The position numbers and the translations under genes are program-made. DNA of 64,000 nt from Halomonas sp. PR-M31 (GTDB taxonomy: Bacteria > Pseudomonadota > Gammaproteobacteria > Pseudomonadales > Halomonadaceae): positions 163,611 to 227,610 of the forward strand of contig NZ_JIBT01000001.1 of assembly GCF_001039575.1 (NCBI RefSeq), read 5' to 3'. The notes under the pieces are model-generated. The model did no database searches. It worked only from the letters and a program-made list of their open reading frames with translations, and was not told the origin of the DNA. Shown here piece after piece: positions 34,263-43,735 of this stretch. Position 1 is the stretch's first letter; each line of letters starts with the position of its first letter.

Positions 34263-35462
34263 GTGTACGATTTTATTATCATCGGTGGGGGCATTCTCGG
34301 CATGTCTACCGCCATGCAGCTTATTCAGACCTACCCCGATTGCAGGATGCTGCTGATCGAGAAGGAGAGCGGTCCGGCGCGGCACCAGACCGGTCATAAT
34401 AGCGGGGTGATTCATGCCGGCGTCTACTACACGCTGGGCAGTCTCAAGGCGCGTTTTTGTTTCGAGGGTAATCGCGCCACCAAGGCGTTCTGCGAGGCCC
34501 ATGACATCGCGTTCGATGTGTGCGGCAAGCTGTTGGTGGCCACCAACGATATTGAAATGCAGCGCATGCACTCGCTATGGGAGCGCACCGAGGCCAATGG
34601 TTTGGAGCGTACCTGGCTTGAAGCGGATGAGCTGCGCGAGCGGGAGCCTAACATCACTGGGATCGGCGGTATTTTCTTTCCCTCCAGCGGCATCGTCAGC
34701 TATGGCGAGATCGCCGCGGCCATGGCGCGGGAGTTCGAGGCAGCCGGAGGCGAGATTCGCTATTCCACGGCGGTGACCGGTCTTGAGGAGCATGCCAATG
34801 AAGTCGTGGTGTCGACGGATCAGGGTGAGTTCACGACCCGCCATCTGGTCTCCTGCTCTGGATTGATGGCGGATCGCGTGGTACGCATGCTGGGTCGTGA
34901 TCCGGGATTCACAATATGTCCGTTTCGAGGCGAGTACTATCGGCTGCCGCCAGAGTACAACCGCATCGTCAATCATTTGATCTATCCCATTCCCGACCCA
35001 GCGATGCCGTTTCTCGGCGTACATTTGACTCGCATGATCGATGGCAGCGTCACGGTGGGTCCCAACGCCGTGCTGGCGTTCAAGCGCGAAGGTTACAAGA
35101 AAAGCGATATCTCCCTTGCCGACAGTGCGGCGATGCTGACCAACCCCGGTATCCTCAAGGTGCTGCGAGCCAATCTGCGCCCGGGCCTGATGGAGATGAA
35201 GAACTCGCTGTACAAGAAGGGCTATCTTGCTCAGGTGCAAAAGTATTGTCCGAGTCTTACCGTGGACGATCTTCAACCTTATCCGGCAGGGGTGCGTGCT
35301 CAGGCGGTCTCGCGCGACGGCAAGCTGATCGACGACTTCCTGTTCGTCAACACCAAGCGCACCGTCAACGTGTGCAACGCACCCTCACCGGCGGCTACCT
35401 CGGCGATTCCTATCGGTGCGCATATCGTCGACCAGGTCAAGGCGCAGGTATGTTCTCGCTGA
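34263..35462 (+). CDS. lhgO: L-2-hydroxyglutarate dehydrogenase/oxidase
   Basis: A 399-residue FAD enzyme, GTG start with GAGG 8 bases before. FAD fold motif IIIGGGILGMSTAMQL at the start and the family motif GHNSGVIHAGVYY near residue 43. LhgO passes electrons from L-2-hydroxyglutarate to the quinone pool, giving 2-oxoglutarate; in pseudomonads and E. coli it follows CsiD, which makes L-2-hydroxyglutarate from glutarate. No csiD is here, but gabD/davD lies upstream. The gene is convergent with pgaB2, 11 bases apart. Confidence 0.92.
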   Translation: MYDFIIIGGGILGMSTAMQLIQTYPDCRMLLIEKESGPARHQTGHNSGVIHAGVYYTLGSLKARFCFEGNRATKAFCEAHDIAFDVCGKLLVATNDIEMQRMHSLWERTEANGLERTWLEADELREREPNITGIGGIFFPSSGIVSYGEIAAAMAREFEAAGGEIRYSTAVTGLEEHANEVVVSTDQGEFTTRHLVSCSGLMADRVVRMLGRDPGFTICPFRGEYYRLPPEYNRIVNHLIYPIPDPAMPFLGVHLTRMIDGSVTVGPNAVLAFKREGYKKSDISLADSAAMLTNPGILKVLRANLRPGLMEMKNSLYKKGYLAQVQKYCPSLTVDDLQPYPAGVRAQAVSRDGKLIDDFLFVNTKRTVNVCNAPSPAATSAIPIGAHIVDQVKAQVCSR

Positions 35463-35473
35463 CTGGTTAACAT

Positions 35474-37420
35474 TCATTTGGCAGGTACCAACTCGGTAGC
35501 CAAGGAGAAGTTGCGCTTCAGCACACTTGTCTCGGGATTCCCATTGAAAAAGTCATAGGGATAGTAGCCGTAGTTGTCGATACCCGCCTGCTCAATAGTT
35601 TCCATCCAGTCGGCTAGCTGCTGACTGGGAATGGGTGTTTGATTACGCCAGTCCTGAGACTGCAGCTCGAAGATCAGTTTGTTGGCAGGCACTTTGTCGA
35701 GGGATCTGGCAACGAGCATTTCAAGCCAGGCATCCGTATCAGCTGCGCCTTCCAGGTAGGGCATGGCCATCACGACGACGTAGTCGTAAGCACGTCCGAA
35801 AGATTCAACATCCTGGGCAAACCTACGCTTGCTTTCAGGGTTCAGGATGGGCTGTGCATAGATGTTGCGTGCCGTCTTGAACGGATAATTGTCGAGCATG
35901 CGATAGTGGTTGGCCTGCCTGGCCAGCACCTGAGTAAAGTTAATCAGGAAGTCGGTCTTGCGCTCAGTCCAGCGCGTCATGGAAGCTTCTTGCTGGCGAA
36001 TTTCACTGATCGTGCCAGGAAGCCCCCACTTTTGGCGGTACCACGCCAAGGCTAGAGGATTGGCATCCTCGAAATCGCTGAGAAAAGCGTCATCATGAAA
36101 TAGGATGCCGTCGAATTTGGTATGCAAGCCCAGATCGCGGTAAATGTCATGAATGATAGTGCGATTGCGTTCGACATACGGTGATAGACGCAGATACTGC
36201 TCTTTGTTGGGTTTTCCGGTACGCACGTCGGTAACGTAGTTGTGATCCTTCCCCAGATCGAAGGCCATCACCGGCATCCAGGCATAGACCTTGACACCTG
36301 CGCGCTTCTTGAGCTGCCAGGCCACGCGGTTGAATAGATCCGCCTTGACCGGCAGGTGGTCATTGGGAAAATAAAGCGCTTCAGCAACGCCGTCACCGTT
36401 CGCATCCGCAAAGGCCTGTAGATAGACAGTACTGATGCCCTGAGTCTTTATATTGTCGAGTAGCTTGCCAAGGTTGCGACTCTGCTGCGCTTCGTCTGCA
36501 TCGTAAACATAGTCTAGATCGACGTGCACCACGCGTTCGGTCTTGCGATCCCAGGTATGCCCACTCAGGTATTCCTGGAAGGCCGTTATCAAGGTTTCCT
36601 GATCGACTAGATAACGCCCTATGGCGTGGGTGTTTTCATTAATGGTGTTGACCTTACCCTGCAAGGTGAAGGTATGCGGCATGCCTTCGTCTTCGGCGAT
36701 CTCGCGTGCGGCGTTGCTATAAGCGCCGTAGGGCCAAAAGAGTGTTCGCGGGGCTTCACCTAGCTCGTGCTCGAGCTGCTGGCTTGCCTTGGCAAGATCG
36801 TCGCGAATGCGAATGTTGTATTCCTTTTCACTCTCATAGCCTTGTGCTGTCCATTCAAGGGTGGCCGCCGCAGGTTGCTCATTGCCTTGGGGATTGCCGA
36901 TGACACCGTAGTGCAAATTATAGGTATGAGAGGCTACTTCGATTAAAGGAGAGTCGTGTAGCTCACGAAGCTGATCCCAGCTCAGGAAGCGGTCTCGAGG
37001 CAACATGATATTGCCGTAAGGCACTCTGCCACCCTCGGGCACCTCAAGCCAGCTACCCACCGGCGCAATCAATGCCGGATAGTCGTATAGCTTGAGCAGC
37101 GGAAAGACGATGTCGTAGACGCTGCGATAGCCATCGTCGAAGGTCAGAAGCACCGCCTTGTTCGGTAACGGTCTTTTGCCTGCCTTGGCATCGAGAATTT
37201 GCTGAAAACTGATCGGTTGGTAGCCCAGCTCATCAATCAGATTGAACTGCTGGACCAGCTTGTCTCGAGTAATGGTCTGCGGATAGATCTTCAGGTTGGG
37301 CGTCTGAATGACATCGATAATATCGTGGTAACTGATCACGCTGTATTCGATGTTTTCTTGTGCAGAAAAAATAGGGGAAGCTAAAAAAAACGACAAGAAG
37401 GTAAGAATGAATTTGCGCAT
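35474..37420 (-). CDS. pgaB: Second PgaB: PNAG deacetylase/glycoside hydrolase
   Basis: A 648-residue PgaB, the second copy in the window. Signal peptide FILTFLSFFLASPIFS has no lipobox Cys. The N-terminal polysaccharide deacetylase has TFDDG (D95, D96) and SHTYNLHYG (H165, H170). The C-terminal GH153 domain holds DLDYVYDADEAQQ and FDGILFHDDAFLSDFEDANP. About four of five residues match the other copy (39348-41315) by eye. It is separated from pgaD by a terminator and 286 AT-rich bases, so it has its own promoter. PgaB partly deacetylates poly-N-acetylglucosamine and can cut the deacetylated chain in the periplasm. Confidence 0.93.
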   Translation of the reverse strand: MRKFILTFLSFFLASPIFSAQENIEYSVISYHDIIDVIQTPNLKIYPQTITRDKLVQQFNLIDELGYQPISFQQILDAKAGKRPLPNKAVLLTFDDGYRSVYDIVFPLLKLYDYPALIAPVGSWLEVPEGGRVPYGNIMLPRDRFLSWDQLRELHDSPLIEVASHTYNLHYGVIGNPQGNEQPAAATLEWTAQGYESEKEYNIRIRDDLAKASQQLEHELGEAPRTLFWPYGAYSNAAREIAEDEGMPHTFTLQGKVNTINENTHAIGRYLVDQETLITAFQEYLSGHTWDRKTERVVHVDLDYVYDADEAQQSRNLGKLLDNIKTQGISTVYLQAFADANGDGVAEALYFPNDHLPVKADLFNRVAWQLKKRAGVKVYAWMPVMAFDLGKDHNYVTDVRTGKPNKEQYLRLSPYVERNRTIIHDIYRDLGLHTKFDGILFHDDAFLSDFEDANPLALAWYRQKWGLPGTISEIRQQEASMTRWTERKTDFLINFTQVLARQANHYRMLDNYPFKTARNIYAQPILNPESKRRFAQDVESFGRAYDYVVVMAMPYLEGAADTDAWLEMLVARSLDKVPANKLIFELQSQDWRNQTPIPSQQLADWMETIEQAGIDNYGYYPYDFFNGNPETSVLKRNFSLATELVPAK

Positions 37421-37639
37421 GAGGACTCTCGCTCGAAAGAGCTGGTTGAGACATTTTTTGTATCTAAATAAACACTTTTAATGCGCAAAATGATACTTGA
37501 AGATAGAGCTCGATTCCAGCTTCAGTAAAAAGATAATCTTTCTTGAATAAACTTTTGGTAAAAGTCATTCCTAATGAAATGTTGTTCTTCGAATATAAAA
37601 ACAGCCTGCACTAATACAGTAATAATAGAGCTATTAATA
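37421..37639 (-). promoter_or_regulatory. AT-rich leader of the second pgaB
   Basis: About 220 AT-rich bases with many A and T tracts lie between the pgaD terminator and the second pgaB. A promoter must lie here, but no -35/-10 pair is clear enough to name. No reading frame of interest is seen. Confidence 0.4.
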
Positions 37640-37684
37640 CCGCTAAAATAAAAACACATTGCCCCGCCATGTGGCGAGGCAATG
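37640..37684 (-). terminator. Terminator after pgaD
   Basis: On the minus strand, ATTGCCTCGCC, an ACAT loop and GGCGGGGCAAT form an 11-bp stem with one G-T pair, followed by TGTGTTTTTATTTT. It ends the pgaABCD transcript 22 bases after the pgaD stop and separates it from the second pgaB. Confidence 0.85.
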
Positions 37685-37706
37685 TATCAAGAATCACTGC
37701 AGAATA

Positions 37707-38111
37707 TTATCGAGTGGCGTATTCGTGCTGAGGATACTCAGAAATCTCTTTGGGATGCGCGATAGCTTGAGGTTCGGCGGGTTTTGCCTCAAGTTTGGGC
37801 TGGGCGGCCTGCTCTTCCATCGAGCGGCGATAGGCACGCAGCCTGAGACGGAAAAGGACACGCTCATAAAGCACCCAGACGTGAAGAATCACGAACACCG
37901 CGACGAAGTCGATGGCAGTTAACTTGAGAATCTGCAGCACATAAGCCTGCTCTGCTAAGAAGTTGCTGCTGGTAACGGTGAGATAGGTCTGGGTGACGAA
38001 TAATATCCACAGTGAAACGGTTGCCGAAACAATAGTGATATCACGCAGACGATACCCCCAGGTACGGCGCTGGGGGTTGTTGATGACGATTGAATCAAGT
38101 TTATTGCTCAC
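37707..38111 (-). CDS. pgaD: PgaD, PNAG synthase auxiliary subunit
   Basis: A 134-residue inner-membrane protein with two membrane segments (TIVSATVSLWILFVTQTYLT and LTAIDFVAVFVILHVWVLYE regions) and a basic cytoplasmic tail. PgaD pairs with PgaC, and the PgaC-PgaD interface is where c-di-GMP binds in E. coli. I choose the GTG at 38111 because AGAGGAGAG sits 7 bases before it and the length then matches E. coli PgaD; ATG 38159 would add 16 residues. It overlaps pgaC by 11 bases. Confidence 0.88.
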   Translation of the reverse strand: MSNKLDSIVINNPQRRTWGYRLRDITIVSATVSLWILFVTQTYLTVTSSNFLAEQAYVLQILKLTAIDFVAVFVILHVWVLYERVLFRLRLRAYRRSMEEQAAQPKLEAKPAEPQAIAHPKEISEYPQHEYATR

Positions 38112-39351
38112 GAAACGACTCTCCTCTGTCAGGGCTACTCCAGGTAGCGGGTTGGCCACGGCGCCTAATCAGTGCTTTAGGGAAGCCAACGACCACGGTG
38201 GCCATGTTCAATAGCCAGTAAAAGAACGGGTACCAGATACACCAGAACAAACATTTGATCATGCTGCGGTCGTATCGACTGTCGATGGAAAAGCTCACGC
38301 AAAACTGCAAGAGGCACAGGATGATCAACAACCCACCTGACCAGTCGAGTACTGCCGTTACCGAGTCCCAGTCCGGCACTGCCCAAGTCAGGTTGACGAC
38401 CCACAGCACCATCAAGGTAAGCATCGAATAACACCAGGCGACGCTGACAAGATATTCCACCAGCAGCGGCCAGAAGCGGCGATTGCGAATGCGCAGTGCA
38501 GAACCTAGATGCTTGAGAAAAGCCTCGGCGCCACCTTGGGCCCAGCGCAGACGCTGCTTGTAAAGGCCACGCAAGGATTCGGGCATCAGCACCCAGCACA
38601 GCGCATGCGGTTCATAGCGGATGTGCCAGCCGCTGAGCTGTAATTTCCAGCTGACGTCGATGTCCTCGGTGATCATGTCGGTGCTCCAGCCACCGATCTT
38701 TTCGAGCGCGCTTTTGCGAAAGGCGCAGATGACGCCGGAAATGGTGAACACCATGCCGTAGATGCGCTGAGCCCGTTTGATCAATCCGATGATCGACGAG
38801 AATTCACCGGTCTGTATCTTGCCGATGGCAGTCGAGCGAGTGCGTACCCGGGGATTGCCGGTGACGCTGCCTACGTGGGGGCTGGCAATGAAGTGCTCCA
38901 TCATCCAGCTTACTGCGTCGTAATCGAGCACCGCATCTCCATCGATGCCGACGATGATTTCGCCTTTGGCATTGGCCAAACCATTGTTCATGGCACTGGC
39001 CTTACCACCATTGGCCTGATGCAATACCTTCAATCCAGGATGCTTGCGGGCGAGCGCATCGAGACGCTCGCCGGTATCGTCACGGCTGCCATCGTTGATG
39101 GCGATGACTTCCAGATTGAGATAGTTCTGTAGAAACAGGTGATCGATGGTTTCATTGATGTTCACCCCTTCGTTATGGCAAGGCACGAGTATCGTGACCC
39201 AAGGGGCGTCCGGATCGGTCGCTGATCCTGTCACGCGTTTCTGTTTACGCTCCCAGTGGAAGTAGTAGTAGATCCCGCCGCAAATCCATACCGTTGCCAT
39301 CAAGCTGGGGTAGCCAATGGTAAACAGAGCCAATATTTCCATTGCACTCAT
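38101..39351 (-). CDS. pgaC: PgaC, PNAG synthase glycosyltransferase
   Basis: A 416-residue family 2 glycosyltransferase that polymerises UDP-GlcNAc into beta-1,6 poly-N-acetylglucosamine. The catalytic residues are in place: D87 (INDGSR), DGD at 137-139, the TED at 228-230 and QRLRW at 266-270. There are N-terminal membrane segments and several at the C-terminus. It overlaps pgaB by 4 bases (ATGA) and pgaD by 11, so the operon order is pgaA-pgaB-pgaC-pgaD. Confidence 0.95.
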   Translation of the reverse strand: MSAMEILALFTIGYPSLMATVWICGGIYYYFHWERKQKRVTGSATDPDAPWVTILVPCHNEGVNINETIDHLFLQNYLNLEVIAINDGSRDDTGERLDALARKHPGLKVLHQANGGKASAMNNGLANAKGEIIVGIDGDAVLDYDAVSWMMEHFIASPHVGSVTGNPRVRTRSTAIGKIQTGEFSSIIGLIKRAQRIYGMVFTISGVICAFRKSALEKIGGWSTDMITEDIDVSWKLQLSGWHIRYEPHALCWVLMPESLRGLYKQRLRWAQGGAEAFLKHLGSALRIRNRRFWPLLVEYLVSVAWCYSMLTLMVLWVVNLTWAVPDWDSVTAVLDWSGGLLIILCLLQFCVSFSIDSRYDRSMIKCLFWCIWYPFFYWLLNMATVVVGFPKALIRRRGQPATWSSPDRGESFREQ

Positions 39352-41315
39352 TGGGGTGCTCCCAGTTCGGTGGCCAAAGAGAAGTTGCGCCTCAGCACGT
39401 CTGTCTCGGGATGCCCATTGAGAAAGTCAAAGGGGTAGTAGCCATAGTTTTCGATACCGGCTTGGTTGATAACTTTCATCCAGTGCGCAAGCTGCTTGCT
39501 GGGGATAGGGCTCTGATCGCGCCAGTCCTGAGCCTGTAGTTCGAAGAGCAGTTTGTGAGCAGGTACCTTGGCAAGAGACTTGCGCGCCAGCTCTTTGAGC
39601 CAAGCATCCGGGTCATCCGCGCCTTCCATGTAAGGCATGGCCATGACCGCGGTATAGTCGTAGGCCCGACCAAAGGCTTCCAGATCCTGAGCAAACCAGC
39701 GCTGACTTTCAGGTTCGAGGATAGGCCGCGCATAGATATTGCGAGCCATGGCGAACGGATCGTCATCAAGCATGCGGTAATAGTTGGCTTGTTTGCCGAG
39801 TGTCTTGGTGAAATCGATCAAAAACTGCGTCTTGCGCTGGGTCCAGCGCGTCATCAAGGCATCGCTTTGACGAATTTTCTCGACGTCGCCGGGCAGGCTC
39901 CATTGCTTCTGATACCACTCGAGCGCTGCAGGATTGGCATCCTCGAAGTCGGTGAGAAGAGCGTCGTCGTGAAACAGGACACCATCGAACTTGGTGTATA
40001 GGCCCAGGTCACGGTAGATATCGGTAATGATCTCGCGATTACGCTCTACGTAGGGCGACAAGCGAAGGTACTGCTCCTTGTTGGGCTTTCCGGTGCGCAC
40101 GTCGGTGACATAGTCATGACTCTGGCCCAGATCGAAGGCCATCACCGGCATCCAGGTGTAAACTTTGACACCGGAGCGTTTCTTGAGCTGCCAGGCAACG
40201 CGATTGAAAAGATCGGCTTTGACCGGCATGTGGTCATTGGGGAAGTACAGCGCTTCTGCCACCCCGTCGCCGTCCGCATCCGCATAGGCTTGTAGATAAA
40301 CCGTGCTGATGCCTTGAGCCTTGATCTTGTCGAGGAGCTTGTCGAGGTTGCGATTTTGCTGGGCCTCGTCTGGATCATAGACATAGTCGAGATCCACATG
40401 TACGACTCGCTCGGTCTTGCGATCCCAGGTACGACCGCTTAGATACTCCTCGAAAAGTTTCATCGAGGTTTCCTGGTCAATCAGATAGCGCCCCATGGCC
40501 CAGGTACTTTCATCGATATTGTTGATTTTGCCCAGCAGGCTGAAGGTATGGGGCATATCGACGTCAGCGGCAATATCGAGTGTGGCATTGCTATAAGCAC
40601 CGTAGGGCCAGAAGATGACCCGTGGTGCTTCTCCCAGCTCACGCTCGAGCTGCTGGCTCGCCCGGGCAAGGTCGTCACGTACCCGTGCGACATATTCGTT
40701 TTCGCTTTCATAGCCTTGAGGCGTCCACTTCGGTGTGGTCGCCGCAGGCTCCTGGTTACCCTGGGGGTTGCCGATGATGCCGTAGTGCAGGTCGTAGGTG
40801 TGAGAGGCGACCTCGATTAGCGGGGAGTCGTGCAGCTCGCGAAGCTGATCCCAGCTCAAAAAGCGCTCTCGAGGCAGCATGATATCGCCATAGGGAACTT
40901 CGCCGCCTTCAGGCACCGCCATCCAACTGCCTACCGGGGCAATCACCGCCGGATAATCGTACAGCTTGAGCAGCGGAAAGATGATGTCATAAACGCTGCG
41001 ATATCCATCATCAAAGGTCAGCACCACGGCTTTGTCCGGCAATGGCTGCTTGCCGGCCTTGGCATCGAGCACCTGTTGAAAGCTCACCGGGTGATAGCCA
41101 AGCTCGTCAATCATGTTGAACTGCTTGACCAACAGATCACGGGTGATGGTCTGGGGATAGATCTTCAGGTCAGGCGTTTGAGCGACATCGATGACGTCGT
41201 GATAACTGATGACACTGTACTCATCATTCTGCCCATTTTGCTGGCTGCTGTTCTGGTCAGCGAAGACCGGAAGCGCCAGAGAGAATGTCAGAAGGGTAAG
41301 AATCCATTTACTCAC
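39348..41315 (-). CDS. pgaB: First PgaB: PNAG deacetylase/glycoside hydrolase
   Basis: A 655-residue PgaB within the pga operon. The GTG at 41315 is preferred: it overlaps the pgaA stop (GTGA), GGAG is 7 bases before, and it gives a clean signal peptide (MSKWILTLLTFSLALPVFA); ATG 41327 would add only MEIP. The deacetylase site has D102, D103, H172 and H177. The C-terminal GH153 domain has FDGVLFHDDALLTDFEDANP. As in the second copy there is no lipobox, whereas E. coli PgaB is a lipoprotein. It deacetylates the polymer so that it can leave through PgaA. Confidence 0.94.
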   Translation of the reverse strand: MSKWILTLLTFSLALPVFADQNSSQQNGQNDEYSVISYHDVIDVAQTPDLKIYPQTITRDLLVKQFNMIDELGYHPVSFQQVLDAKAGKQPLPDKAVVLTFDDGYRSVYDIIFPLLKLYDYPAVIAPVGSWMAVPEGGEVPYGDIMLPRERFLSWDQLRELHDSPLIEVASHTYDLHYGIIGNPQGNQEPAATTPKWTPQGYESENEYVARVRDDLARASQQLERELGEAPRVIFWPYGAYSNATLDIAADVDMPHTFSLLGKINNIDESTWAMGRYLIDQETSMKLFEEYLSGRTWDRKTERVVHVDLDYVYDPDEAQQNRNLDKLLDKIKAQGISTVYLQAYADADGDGVAEALYFPNDHMPVKADLFNRVAWQLKKRSGVKVYTWMPVMAFDLGQSHDYVTDVRTGKPNKEQYLRLSPYVERNREIITDIYRDLGLYTKFDGVLFHDDALLTDFEDANPAALEWYQKQWSLPGDVEKIRQSDALMTRWTQRKTQFLIDFTKTLGKQANYYRMLDDDPFAMARNIYARPILEPESQRWFAQDLEAFGRAYDYTAVMAMPYMEGADDPDAWLKELARKSLAKVPAHKLLFELQAQDWRDQSPIPSKQLAHWMKVINQAGIENYGYYPFDFLNGHPETDVLRRNFSLATELGAPQ

Positions 41316-43735
41316 AGGAATCTCCATTCAAAACCAGCGGTGACAAAGTTGCCGTACTCGGGATCACCGTCGTAGACACTCCGCTGTCGAGAAAAGCCGT
41401 AGGTCAAAATCAAATCCGGCTCGAGTTCCCAACCGTGCTGATAGCCGATTTGCCAAGTAGGATCACTACCAGAACTCTTCTGCCAGTAAGTGCCGCCACC
41501 TAGTGTCAGGGTTTGAACGAACGCCTTGCGATAGCCTAGCGGCAATAGGTAACTGATATCGATTTGGCCATCGGCGCTGGCATCGCGACGGGGGTTGAAA
41601 TAGCTGGCTTCAACCTTGTCGTTCCAGGAAGTACCTAGGAAAACCTGGCCGTCGACGTGCCAACGGTCATGGCGATAGAGCGCTTCCTCCCACGTGGCGG
41701 CAACAGCGCGACGCAGGTTGCCGTCATCAAGATCCAGAAAGGTCAGACCAATGCCACCAGAGCCTGTCTTATCCCGGGTGTAGCGCGCTTCGACACCGTA
41801 AAGATCCGCATTGACGCCGTCACGCAGGGCTCGCAGCGGTGTTTCGGCGGTATTGAGCTCAACGTTGACGACCCCGGACCAATGATCCGACAAGGCGTAA
41901 TTCAACTCTCCCCAAAAGAGCGCATCGTCGTTGAGTTGAGCGCCTCGTCCAGCTGACAGAGTTAGCGTGGCCGGGTACAGATTGAGTTCGTAGCCTACGG
42001 CGTCATAGGCGGCGTACAGGGACTTGTCGTCAAACTCCCCGAACTGACCGATACGCTGAGCAAAGAAACGCGAGCCGTTGTCGTTTCGCGGTGCTTCAAG
42101 GCGCGCCGAGTAGGTCCAGTCGCGAGAGCTTTGGGTGCCGCTGCCTTCACTGTCCCCACGCTTGGCCTCGACGATCAATCCGCCGGCGCGCTGTTCGCGT
42201 AGCTCTCGTGCCAGCTCGTCTCGAGCAGCACTGGGCGGGTCCTGGGTGATCTTGCGCTTGACCGTGGCAACGGTATCGCGCCACTGGCCACGATCGAGTC
42301 GAGACATCAGCGTGCCGTACTCTGCCTCACGGCGATCGTTCGGCGCCATCAGCTCGGCGGCGCGCTGGTAGCTTCGTTCGGCGCTGCGTGGCAGCCCACG
42401 CCAACGCTTCAGGTCGCCTTGGCTCTGCCAGAGCCATGCATTCCCAGGCGCTTGATTGAGCTGCTGTGACAAACGCTCGTCTGCGCGGTTTTCATTGCCA
42501 CGCCATGCTATCAACGACGTCTCCATCTCTCGTATGACATCGTAATTGGGATTGGGTATGCGCTGGGTGCCGGTGAAGTCCCAGCGGGTGGCTGGCTCTT
42601 CTCTTTTCCATTTATCAAGAGCAGCCTGAGCCTCATCGTAGCGCTGTGCATCCGCATAGGCGTATATCAACGGCGAGTACAATGGGTTATTGGCATCTCG
42701 GGCCTGAGCAGGATTGGCAACGATCAATTTTTCATAGAGTTGCGCGGCTTCATTCGGGCGATGCAGACCCATTAAAGTGTCGGCCCGGGCTTTTTGAAGG
42801 TAGTTGGGTAGCGGACCATAGCGCTGCTCGAGATCGACTGCCAAATCCTCGGCTTGCTGAAATCGACGCAGCAAGGTCAAGGCCACTACCTTGTCGTACT
42901 CTGCGCGTTGAACCAGACCCTCTGCAGCGTTCTTGGAAGCGATGACGACATTGAGTTCTTGAAGCCCTTGCTCGGCACGTTGAGGTTCACTCAATTGCTC
43001 CGCCAGCCGTAACTTACCTTGAGCATCGTAAAAACGTAGCCACAGGCGATCCGCCTGGGTAAAGGCGTCCGGGTGTTTGCGCATCAGTCGTTTAGCGGCG
43101 TCTGCGGCGCCCAGCGTCACCGCCGTGCGGTAAAGCGCTTGAATATCTGCTTCGTTTTGCGGCTGACGCTCGAGAATGAACTGACGCGCCTGCAGCTCGG
43201 CGATGGTGTCGTCGGTCTGCGCGGCAAGATAGGCGCGGGCCTTGGCCCAATCGGCGCTGCGTCCAACGCGTTCTTCGATGCGGCTCAGCGCAAAGCTGGC
43301 GGCTTCGTAATTTTCCAGGTCGACGTTGGTCAGCACCAATCCCAACCACCCTTGCAGGTTGTTAGGTTCGCGCATGGTCAGAGCCTGATAGAACTCCAGC
43401 GCCAGCTCTAATCTGCCGGCGCGACGCGCAGCCACGCCCAGCGCTTCCAGGCTGACGCTTGAATAGTCGTCGATGCTGCAATTTTGGCAGGTATCGAGCG
43501 CTTCCTGATTGCGACCGTCGCGAAGACGTAAAGCGATGAGATCATCGAGTACCGTAGAATCACCGGTTCTGGCGTACAGCTTGGCCAAACCATCAATGGC
43601 TTCATCCATCTGACCTTGGCGCGCCTTGATGACCCAAGCTTCGCGCCGGGCATCGAGGTCACCTTCTTGTGCCGCTACCGTGCTGGCAGCCAGCAGGCTG
43701 GTCAGGCACAGAAGTGTCCACCATCCTTTCGTCAT
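41312..43735 (-). CDS. pgaA: PgaA, PNAG outer-membrane porin with TPR domain
   Basis: An 807-residue protein, the same length as E. coli PgaA. It has a signal peptide (WWTLLCLTSLLAASTVAA), a long periplasmic TPR superhelix (about residues 25-510) and a C-terminal 16-strand-type beta-barrel ending in aromatic FEWRFL. PgaA exports partly deacetylated PNAG. GGGAGA before the ATG at 43735 fixes the start; an ATG 144 bases upstream has no support. First gene of the operon. Confidence 0.93.
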   Translation of the reverse strand: MTKGWWTLLCLTSLLAASTVAAQEGDLDARREAWVIKARQGQMDEAIDGLAKLYARTGDSTVLDDLIALRLRDGRNQEALDTCQNCSIDDYSSVSLEALGVAARRAGRLELALEFYQALTMREPNNLQGWLGLVLTNVDLENYEAASFALSRIEERVGRSADWAKARAYLAAQTDDTIAELQARQFILERQPQNEADIQALYRTAVTLGAADAAKRLMRKHPDAFTQADRLWLRFYDAQGKLRLAEQLSEPQRAEQGLQELNVVIASKNAAEGLVQRAEYDKVVALTLLRRFQQAEDLAVDLEQRYGPLPNYLQKARADTLMGLHRPNEAAQLYEKLIVANPAQARDANNPLYSPLIYAYADAQRYDEAQAALDKWKREEPATRWDFTGTQRIPNPNYDVIREMETSLIAWRGNENRADERLSQQLNQAPGNAWLWQSQGDLKRWRGLPRSAERSYQRAAELMAPNDRREAEYGTLMSRLDRGQWRDTVATVKRKITQDPPSAARDELARELREQRAGGLIVEAKRGDSEGSGTQSSRDWTYSARLEAPRNDNGSRFFAQRIGQFGEFDDKSLYAAYDAVGYELNLYPATLTLSAGRGAQLNDDALFWGELNYALSDHWSGVVNVELNTAETPLRALRDGVNADLYGVEARYTRDKTGSGGIGLTFLDLDDGNLRRAVAATWEEALYRHDRWHVDGQVFLGTSWNDKVEASYFNPRRDASADGQIDISYLLPLGYRKAFVQTLTLGGGTYWQKSSGSDPTWQIGYQHGWELEPDLILTYGFSRQRSVYDGDPEYGNFVTAGFEWRFL

